From Streptomyces luomodiensis (GTDB lineage Bacteria; Actinomycetota; Actinomycetes; Streptomycetales; Streptomycetaceae), in NCBI RefSeq assembly GCF_031679605.1, contig NZ_CP117522.1, forward strand, positions 868,001 through 932,000: DNA of 64,000 nucleotides, given 5' to 3'. Each line of letters starts with the position of its first letter. Positions within the stretch are counted from its first letter, which is position 1. Both the position numbers and the translations under genes were made by a program. This document shows, in pieces, positions 49,239 to 64,000 of the stretch. Under the pieces are notes generated by a model. That model did not search any database and had not been told where the DNA came from. It worked only from the letters and a program-made list of their open reading frames with translations.

Positions 49239-49706
49239 ATGGCCGATGAGGCGACTCTCAAGAAGATGGCTCTGGAATACGCGCGGCGGATGAACGCCGG
49301 TGATGTCGAGGCGGTATTGGAGCTGTTCTCGGACGATGTCGTCTTCGAGGACCCGGTCGGCGCGCCCCCGCTCATCGGAAAGGACGCCCTGCGCGGACAT
49401 ATCGCCTGGTCCATGGAATGCCAGGTGCATGAGGTCCCGGGCCGTCCGGTCACCTCGATGGACGGTCGCAGGGTGGTGACACCGACCACGGTCACGGTGT
49501 ACGCGCCGGCCAAACTCACCTTCAACATCATCGGTGTGATCGAACTCGATGATGACGGTCTGGCCCGTCATGCCCAGGCGTTCTGGGGCATCACGGATAC
49601 GAAAGTGGGCGACGGTCCAGAACTCACCGGTGTCGCGCATTTCATGGCGGTCACCCAGAACCTCGCCAAGATGGTCCAGGCCAAGGGCAGCCCCAGTCCG
49701 ACGTAA
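49239..49706 (+). CDS. SnoaL-fold polyether epoxide hydrolase/cyclase, MonBII / Lsd19A type
   Basis: The 155-residue paralogue of the previous gene product has the same fold: LEYARRMNAGDVEAVLELF, FEDPVGAPPLIGKDALR and VHEVPGRPVTSMDG. Catalytic Asp38 and Glu65 are conserved at exactly the same numbers. It follows the Lsd19A/MonBII pattern (TVTVYAPAK, IIGVIELDDDGL, AFWGITD) and carries a C-terminal extension of about 20 residues. AGGAGG lies 6 bases before the ATG. Separate BI and BII proteins are the monensin-type arrangement; lasalocid has them fused. In the lasalocid system the A and B halves close different rings in sequence, and a similar division is likely here. Confidence 0.9.
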   Translation: MADEATLKKMALEYARRMNAGDVEAVLELFSDDVVFEDPVGAPPLIGKDALRGHIAWSMECQVHEVPGRPVTSMDGRRVVTPTTVTVYAPAKLTFNIIGVIELDDDGLARHAQAFWGITDTKVGDGPELTGVAHFMAVTQNLAKMVQAKGSPSPT

Positions 49707-49740
49707 CAGGCGTAAGCGGTGAAGGGACGAAAGCGAAACC

Positions 49741-51167
49741 ATGACCGAACCGAAACACGGAATCGTTCTGGGCGGCGGCTGGGCGGGAATGCTGGCTGCC
49801 CATGTGCTGGCCCGCCATCTGGAGCGGGTGACCGTCGTGGAGCGTGATGTGCTGCCGGACGGCCCCCGGCACCGCAAGGGATCGCCGCAGGGGCGCCATG
49901 TCCATGTGCTGTGGTCCAGCGGTGCGCGCATCATGGACACGCTGCTGCCGGGCATGATCGACCAACTGCTCGACGCGGGCGCCCGCCGGATCGGATTCCA
50001 CCAGGACCTGGTGACCTTGACGTCCCACGGCTGGCAGCACCGCTTTCCACCGCGGCAGTTCGCCCTCATGTGCACCCGCCCGTTCCTGGACTGGAAGGTG
50101 CGCGAACGCGTGCTGGCCACCGGGCGGATCGCGGTGCGGCAGCGCGCCGAGATCCTCGATCTGGTCGGTGACACCGAGCGGGTGACCGGGGTCCGGGTGC
50201 GCGACATGGACAGCGGCGTGTCGGAAACGCTGGAGGCCGATGTGGTGATCGACGCCTGCGGGCGCGGTTCACGGCTCAGGCACTGGCTTACCGCGCTGGG
50301 CCTGCCGCCGCTCGAGGAGGATGTCGTCGACGCGGGCATCGCGTACGCGACCCGGGTGTACCAGGCGCCGCCGGGCGCCGCCGCCGGGTTCCCGGCGGTC
50401 AATGTGGCCGCCGACCACCGGCTGCGCGAGCCGGGCCGGTTCGGGGTGGTGTATCCGCAGGAGGACGGCACCTGGATGGTGACCCTGTCATGCACCCGTG
50501 GCGCCGGCCTGCCCACCCATGACGAGGACTTCCTGCCCTACGCCCGGACGCTGCGCCATCCGCTGGTCGCCGATCTCATCGGCCTCGCCGAGCCGCTGAC
50601 CTCGGTGGCCGTCTCCCGGGTCGGCGCCAATCGGCGGCTGTATCCGGAGCGGCTGGACAGCTGGCCGGAGGGGCTGCTGGTGCTCGGGGACGCGCTGGCC
50701 GCGTTCAATCCGATCTACGGCCACGGGATGAGCTCCGCGGCCCGCGCGGCCGCCGCGCTGGACACCGAGCTTCAGCGGTCCGGGACCGGCGGCGGGGCGA
50801 CCCGGCGGGCCCAGCGGGCGATCAGCGCGGTCGTGGACGATCCCTGGATCATGGCCGCGTCCAAGGATGTGGAGTATGTCAACTGCCGTATGAACACGAC
50901 GGATCCACGGCTGACGGGCGGGGTCGTGGCGCGGCAGCGCTTCTCCGATCTGATCGCCGACCGGTCGATCCGCGCCTCGGCGGTGTGCGATGTGGTGACC
51001 GATGTCATCAGCCTGACGGCACCGCAGTCCGAGCTGGCGTCCAGCGGCTTTCTGTCGCTGATGCAGAAGGACCGGGTCCTCCCGGAGCTCACCGAGCCGC
51101 CGCTGACCCCCGATGAGCTGGCGCTGGTGAAGCTCAATCCGCGCAGCACGGTGGGTGCGGGCGGGTC

Positions 51168-51171
<4 letters not shown>
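49741..51171 (+). CDS. FAD-dependent polyene epoxidase, MonCI / Lsd18 type
   Basis: MonCI/Lsd18 enzymes epoxidise the alkenes of the linear polyketide before ring closure. The 476-residue product shows the FAD-binding start [18 protein letters not shown] and [16 protein letters not shown], then [30 protein letters not shown], and the GD motif [19 protein letters not shown]. All of these match Lsd18-type epoxidases closely, as I recall them. AAGGGACG precedes the ATG. The stop overlaps the KSX start (ATGA). Several epoxides are usually made by one such enzyme. Only one alkene-forming module is seen in this window, so more are expected outside it. Confidence 0.92.
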
Positions 51172-55108
<3,937 letters not shown>

Positions 55109-55112
<4 letters not shown>

Positions 55113-55519
55113 ACTCACACACCACAGTCAACAACCACCCCAGCGGCGACGCCGCCGGCCCCCAAGGAGACGGATCCGCGATGCACACGGACAACAGCGA
55201 GAGCGCACTCGACGGGACGGCGCTGCACCAGGCGCTCGCCATCGCCACGGCCGAGGAGCGCGAGGACATCATGCGGGAGACGGTACGCGCGCAGCTCGCC
55301 GACATCCTCGCACCCGCCGCGATCGACGACGACAGCAACTTCCTGGAGAGCGGGCTCACCTCGCTGACCGCTCTGGAACTGACGCGCAATCTGATGACGC
55401 TCACCGACGTGGAGATCCCCCTCGTCGCCATTCTGGAGTACGCCACCCCCGCCCAGCTCGGCCACTACCTCGCCGAGGCGTACGCCGCGGTCAACACCGG
55501 TGACAGCGCCACCGCGTAG
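55109..55519 (+). CDS. Discrete acyl carrier protein (ACPX-like)
   Basis: The 136-residue product has about 45 flexible N-terminal residues and then an ACP fold. The phosphopantetheine site is Ser85 in [13 protein letters not shown], which differs from the GFDSL of the modular ACPs here. Helix III follows ([17 protein letters not shown]). ATGA overlap with the KSX stop gives a 1:1 coupled pair. In polyether models the chain sits on this ACP while it is epoxidised and cyclised, then the NanE/MonCII-type hydrolase releases it. The same reading could be a detached ACP of the decayed KSX module. It is the last gene of the plus-strand unit and is followed by a strong terminator. Confidence 0.9.
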
Positions 55520-55538
55520 TCCAGCCCCGGGATGGCAC

Positions 55539-55581
55539 AGCGCCGCGCGGGAGGGGGAGGTCCCCCCTCCCGCGCGGCGCT
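55539..55581. terminator. Very strong bidirectional terminator (19-bp perfect stem)
   Basis: AGCGCCGCGCGGG... (55539-55557) pairs perfectly with 55563-55581 around a 5-base loop AGGTC. It separates the plus-strand PKS/polyether unit from the convergent P450 gene. Confidence 0.88.
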
Positions 55582-55612
55582 TCCCGGTATTGCCACGCGG
55601 CCGAGCCAGGGG

Positions 55613-56872
55613 TCAGAACGCGCACTCCACATGCTTGATGGCCTCCACGAAGCTGGCCACCAGCCGCCGCGGCTCCCCCACCGTACGGATCTCCGGCAGC
55701 CGGCTGAACAACTCGCGGAAGAGGACGGTGACCTCCATCCGGGCGAGATGGGCGCCCAGGCAGAAGTGCGGTCCGACCGACCCGAAGGTCAGATGCGGAT
55801 TGGGGTCCCGGGTGATGTCGAACCGATAGGGGTCGGTGAAGACCGCCTCGTCCCGGTTGGCGGACCAGTAGAAGAGCAGCAGCTTGTCGCCCTCCTGGAA
55901 GCGGTGGCCGTTCATCTCGCAGTCCCGGGTGACGGTCCTGCGCATCCAGTTGATGGGGGTCGCGACCCGCAGGATCTCCTCGACCGCGCGCGGCGCGTAC
56001 GCCTCGAAGTCGGAGAGCAGCAGCTTCCGCTGCTCCGGATGCTCGGTGAGCAGCACCAGACCACGCGAGATCGCGTTGCGGGTCGTCTCCATGCCGGCGA
56101 CGACGAGCAGGATGAAGAACGAGGAGAGTTCCTCGGGGCTGAGCCGCTCACCGTCGATCTGCGCCTGCACCAGCCGGGTGATCAGGTCCCCCGTGGGGTT
56201 GCGGACGCGGTCGGCGGCGAGCCGCGAGATGTAATCGGCCAACTCGTGTGAGGTCTTCAGCAGGGCGGCGGTGGCCTGATCGGCCCGGGGCACGTATTCG
56301 GGGTCGAAGGTGCCTACGATGATGTTGGACCGGTCGTAAATGAACTCGTAGTCGTCGCTGGGAATTCCCATCATTCCGCTGAGCACCGCGATCGGCATGA
56401 CCGCGGCGACCTTCCGGACGAAATCGCCAGGACCTTCCGCGACAAGGTCGTCGACAATCTTCCGGGCCGCCTTGTGGGACGCCGCCTCGAACTCGGCGGC
56501 CATTCCACGGCCGAACGCACGGGAGACCAGCCGGCGCAGCCGGGCGTGCTGGGGATTGTCCATATTGATCATCGACCCGAAGAAAGCGTTGAACTCCTTT
56601 GGCAGATCGATGATGCTGATCGCGGTGGGCAGGGAGCCGAAGTCCTGCGGGCGCCGGCTCACCTCGGCGATGTCCGCGTGCCTGACCAGCGCGTAGTAGC
56701 CGGACCCGCGCCCGAACCCGGGCATGACCGGCTCACGGAAGCGTACGGGCCGCGGTCGTCGGCGCAGCGCCGCGAAAGCGGCGTCACGATCGCCGTAGGG
56801 CCGTGCCCAGAAGGACAAGTCGGTGAGGTCGATGTTGTCGACATGGTCGAACCTGGATTCCGGGGGATACAC
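55613..56872 (-). CDS. Cytochrome P450 monooxygenase
   Basis: The 419-residue soluble P450 has the heme-binding motif FGSVGPHFCLGAHLAR (Cys371 as thiolate ligand), the I-helix oxygen motif VAGMETTRNA, and the ExxR pair in AVEEILRV. No ferredoxin gene is adjacent. The start is GTG at 56872 with GTGAGG a few bases upstream. It is transcribed leftward, convergent with ACPX and divergent from the thioesterase-like gene, within the cluster. It is therefore a good candidate for a late hydroxylation of the polyether, comparable in position to the P450s of monensin and nigericin clusters. Site of oxidation is unknown. Confidence 0.92.
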   Translation of the reverse strand: MYPPESRFDHVDNIDLTDLSFWARPYGDRDAAFAALRRRPRPVRFREPVMPGFGRGSGYYALVRHADIAEVSRRPQDFGSLPTAISIIDLPKEFNAFFGSMINMDNPQHARLRRLVSRAFGRGMAAEFEAASHKAARKIVDDLVAEGPGDFVRKVAAVMPIAVLSGMMGIPSDDYEFIYDRSNIIVGTFDPEYVPRADQATAALLKTSHELADYISRLAADRVRNPTGDLITRLVQAQIDGERLSPEELSSFFILLVVAGMETTRNAISRGLVLLTEHPEQRKLLLSDFEAYAPRAVEEILRVATPINWMRRTVTRDCEMNGHRFQEGDKLLLFYWSANRDEAVFTDPYRFDITRDPNPHLTFGSVGPHFCLGAHLARMEVTVLFRELFSRLPEIRTVGEPRRLVASFVEAIKHVECAF

Positions 56873-57043
56873 GGCGCCTCACTTCAGCTCGGGATCTACG
56901 GTCGGCGATGGGGGTGGGCCGGCATTAGGCATGAATCGCCCGGCGGATCAGCATCTCGCATTCCGCTTAAGTGCCGCTAATCCGCGCGCACTTCATCTCC
57001 ACGGCCGTCGAACCGGAATGGGCGGCCCGGCTAGAATTCCATT
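56873..57043. promoter_or_regulatory. Divergent P450 / thioesterase promoter region
   Basis: A -10-like TAGAAT at 57032-57037 lies 6 bases before the hydrolase ATG, with no Shine-Dalgarno site, which suggests a leaderless transcript. The -35 is weak (GTCGAA, 57007-57012, 19-base spacer). CCGCTTAAGTGCCGCTAAT at 56973-56991 contains a short direct repeat of unknown role. Confidence 0.4.
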
Positions 57044-57922
57044 ATGGATCTTTCCGTGCCCGTAACCGACGATGTGACATTGCATGTCCGGCACCGGCCG
57101 GGAACGGCGCCGTCCCCGGGGTCGCTTCCCTTTCTCCTGGTCCATGGCATGGCGTCGAGCGCCCGGCTGTGGGACGAGGTCGCCGACCATCTGGCCGCCG
57201 CGGGCCATGCGGTGTACGCGGTGGATCTGCGCGGCCACGGCGACTCCGATACGCCGGAGACCGGGTACGACACCCCGACCGCGGTCGCGGACCTGGTGGC
57301 GGTGGCCGCCGCCCTCGGGCTGGACCGGGTGGTGGTGGCCGGTCACTCGTGGGGCGGCAATGTCTCGGTGCGGCTGACCGCCGAACACCCGGAACTGGTC
57401 GCCGCGCTGGCCCTCGTGGACGGCGGCTGGCTGGAGCCGGCCACGTCGTTCCCCTCCTGGGACGCGTTCGTCGGGGCGTTGCGGCCGGCGTCCCTGGAGG
57501 GCGCCACCGTGCAGAGCGTGAGCGACTACTTCCGCGCCATCCACCCGGACTGGTCCCCGGCGGCGATCGAGGCCGCGGTGGCCACGATGCGGGTGAACCC
57601 GGACGGGTCGCTGTCCCGGCGCATGTCCACCGAGCAGCACATGTCGATCCTGCGCAGCATCTGGAACGAACCACCGGGGCCGTGGTACGCGGCCATCGCC
57701 GTGCCCACCCTGCTGATGCCCGCCATTCCCAAGGGCGCGGACGGGAAGTGGGCGGACCGCATCCGCTCCCGCATCAGGGAGACCACCGCCGAGCTGCGCC
57801 ACGCCACGATGCGGGAGTATCGCGACTCCGAGCACGATCTGCACGCCCAGCACCCCCGGCGGGTGGCCGAGGACCTGCTCGGCCTGGCCCACGGCGTCCA
57901 GCCGGTCCGAACCGCTCGTTGA
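57044..57922 (+). CDS. Alpha/beta hydrolase, probable polyether chain-releasing thioesterase (NanE/MonCII-like)
   Basis: The 292-residue protein is an alpha/beta hydrolase with oxyanion region LLVHGMASSARLWDEV, nucleophile elbow GHSWGG (Ser102), DLRGHGDSDTP, and a C-terminal His region EHDLHAQHP. There is no signal peptide. In nanchangmycin and monensin clusters, discrete hydrolases of this size (NanE, MonCII) release the cyclised product from ACPX. The position beside KSX, ACPX and the P450 supports that role here. Sequence alone would also fit an epoxide hydrolase or esterase, so the specific function is inferred from context. The ATG at 57044 may be the 5' end of the message. Confidence 0.82.
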   Translation: MDLSVPVTDDVTLHVRHRPGTAPSPGSLPFLLVHGMASSARLWDEVADHLAAAGHAVYAVDLRGHGDSDTPETGYDTPTAVADLVAVAAALGLDRVVVAGHSWGGNVSVRLTAEHPELVAALALVDGGWLEPATSFPSWDAFVGALRPASLEGATVQSVSDYFRAIHPDWSPAAIEAAVATMRVNPDGSLSRRMSTEQHMSILRSIWNEPPGPWYAAIAVPTLLMPAIPKGADGKWADRIRSRIRETTAELRHATMREYRDSEHDLHAQHPRRVAEDLLGLAHGVQPVRTAR

Positions 57923-57933
57923 CCGGCAGCGCG

Positions 57934-57964
57934 AACCCCCCGTACGCGGACGGTACGGGGGGTT
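57934..57964. terminator. Bidirectional terminator hairpin
   Basis: AACCCCCCGTAC (57934-57945) pairs perfectly with GTACGGGGGGTT (57953-57964) around a 7-base loop. It lies between the convergent thioesterase-like and PKS genes. The flanking A and T pairs suit termination in both directions. Confidence 0.82.
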
Positions 57965-58006
57965 TCCGTGCGCGGTGGCCGGGGTCCACGGGGCCCCGGC
58001 CGCCGG

Positions 58007-63142
<5,136 letters not shown>

Positions 63143-63158
63143 CAGTCCTCACTCACGG

Positions 63159-64000
63159 TCAAGAGGGCAGTTCCCTGTCGATGAACGCGAACAACTCGTC
63201 GTCCGAGGCGGAGTCGAGGGCGTCCCCGTCCACGGGCCGGCCGGGGGCCTCGGCCGGCGTGTCGTCGTTCAGCCGCCACAGCAGCGCCTCCAGGCGCTTC
63301 ACCAGCCGGCCGCGGGCTTTGGCATGGATCTCGTCATGGGCCTCGTCGTGGGCCTCGGCACGGGAGGTGAGCCGCGCGATCGCGGTTTCGAGCCGCTCCA
63401 GCTCACCGAAGACGGGCGCCGAGGTGTCCGCCCGCGCGGGGCACAGCTTCTCGCGCAGTTCGGCGGCGATGGCCGAGGGTGTCGGATGCCTGAAGACGAC
63501 GGTGGCGGGCAGCCGCAGCCCGGTGGCGGCGGCGAGCCGGTTGCGCAGTTCCACCCCGGTCAGCGAGTCGAAGCCCAGGTCCTTGAAGGGGATGTCCCCC
63601 GGGACCGCGTCGACGTCGGTGTACCCCAGGACCGCCGCGGCCTGGGTGCGCACCAGGGTGAGCAGCATCCGGTGCTGCTCCTCCGCGGTCAGCGCCGCGA
63701 GCCGGGCGACCAGACCGGCGGCCGGTGCCGCGGTGGCGGCGGTACGGCGTGTGGCCACGCCGTTGTCGAGAAGCGTGCGCAGCAAGGCGGGCAGGGCGTC
63801 CGCGGGCGCGGGCTGAGCGGCCAGGGCTCGCAGGTCGAGCTGGACGGCCGCGGGCTGCGGGGCGCCGTGCCAGCAGGCGGCGTCCAGCAATCCCAGCGCC
63901 TGCTCGCCGGGCATGGCGGCGATACCGGAGCGGGACATCCTGGCCAGGTCGGCCTCGTCCAGGTGTCCGGTCATGCCGCTGGCGTCCGCCCACAGCCCCC
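63159..64000 (-). CDS. Type I polyketide synthase, C-terminal part (KR end, ACP, docking domain); 5' end outside window
   Basis: Only the last 280 or so codons are present. They read from the end of a KR domain ([21 protein letters not shown], typical of B-type reducing KRs) into an ACP ([16 protein letters not shown], Ser encoded near 63566) and a C-terminal docking domain with two helices and the end motif DDELFAFIDREL. The gene lies 16 bp upstream of the previous PKS and is read in the same direction, so the two are co-transcribed and this protein probably hands its chain to that module. Module number and upstream domains are not visible. Confidence 0.93.
   Translation of the reverse strand, partial: GLWADASGMTGHLDEADLARMSRSGIAAMPGEQALGLLDAACWHGAPQPAAVQLDLRALAAQPAPADALPALLRTLLDNGVATRRTAATAAPAAGLVARLAALTAEEQHRMLLTLVRTQAAAVLGYTDVDAVPGDIPFKDLGFDSLTGVELRNRLAAATGLRLPATVVFRHPTPSAIAAELREKLCPARADTSAPVFGELERLETAIARLTSRAEAHDEAHDEIHAKARGRLVKRLEALLWRLNDDTPAEAPGRPVDGDALDSASDDELFAFIDRELPS

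Overview
The window is high-GC actinobacterial DNA. Strong G/C bias at third codon positions, GTG and TTG starts, rare TTA codons and the gene families present all point to Streptomyces or a close relative. It has two parts: about 21 kb of ordinary chromosomal genes on the left, and from about 21.2 kb to the right edge a modular type I polyketide gene cluster that continues beyond the window.

Left part (1-20.9 kb). A translationally coupled pair encodes a processive glycosyltransferase fused to degenerate receiver and GGDEF domains and a membrane O-acyltransferase, which suggests a decorated surface polysaccharide. A class A flavin monooxygenase follows. Next comes an ABC-2 permease coupled to an unusual fusion of an alpha/beta hydrolase with an ABC ATPase. 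A secreted von Willebrand factor A protein and its coupled partner come next, then a TerD-like protein, a BlaI-type repressor, a glycine-zipper stress protein, a small conserved protein, an ArsC/Spx-like protein, an acyl-CoA synthetase, an unknown protein, a secreted M6-like metalloprotease and an M28-like peptidase.

Right part (21.2 kb to end). One tightly spaced plus-strand unit runs 21.2-55.5 kb. It encodes a secreted DUF1579-like protein, a three-module PKS (all malonyl, KR only), a fully reducing methylmalonyl module (DH-ER-KR), a methylmalonyl DH-KR module, two SnoaL-fold proteins that match the MonBI/MonBII (Lsd19) epoxide hydrolases including both catalytic acids, a MonCI/Lsd18-type flavin epoxidase, a KSX-like protein with dead AT and KR remnants, and a discrete ACPX. 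A perfect 19-bp-stem terminator separates this unit from a minus-strand P450. A divergent alpha/beta hydrolase resembles the NanE/MonCII releasing thioesterase. A second PKS block, read leftward, holds a methylmalonyl module with a dead KR and the C-terminal end of another PKS.

Epoxidase, two epoxide hydrolases, KSX, ACPX and releasing hydrolase together are the signature of polyether ionophore biosynthesis. In the model taken from characterised polyethers, a polyene chain is built by the PKS, moved by KSX to ACPX, epoxidised, opened in a cascade to cyclic ethers, and released by the hydrolase. Neither the loading module nor the other alkene-forming modules are in this window, so the product cannot be named. 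The PKS genes carry very recent duplications of AT cassettes with a strongly C-rich coding strand, and the first PKS contains one TTA codon, so its translation may depend on bldA.
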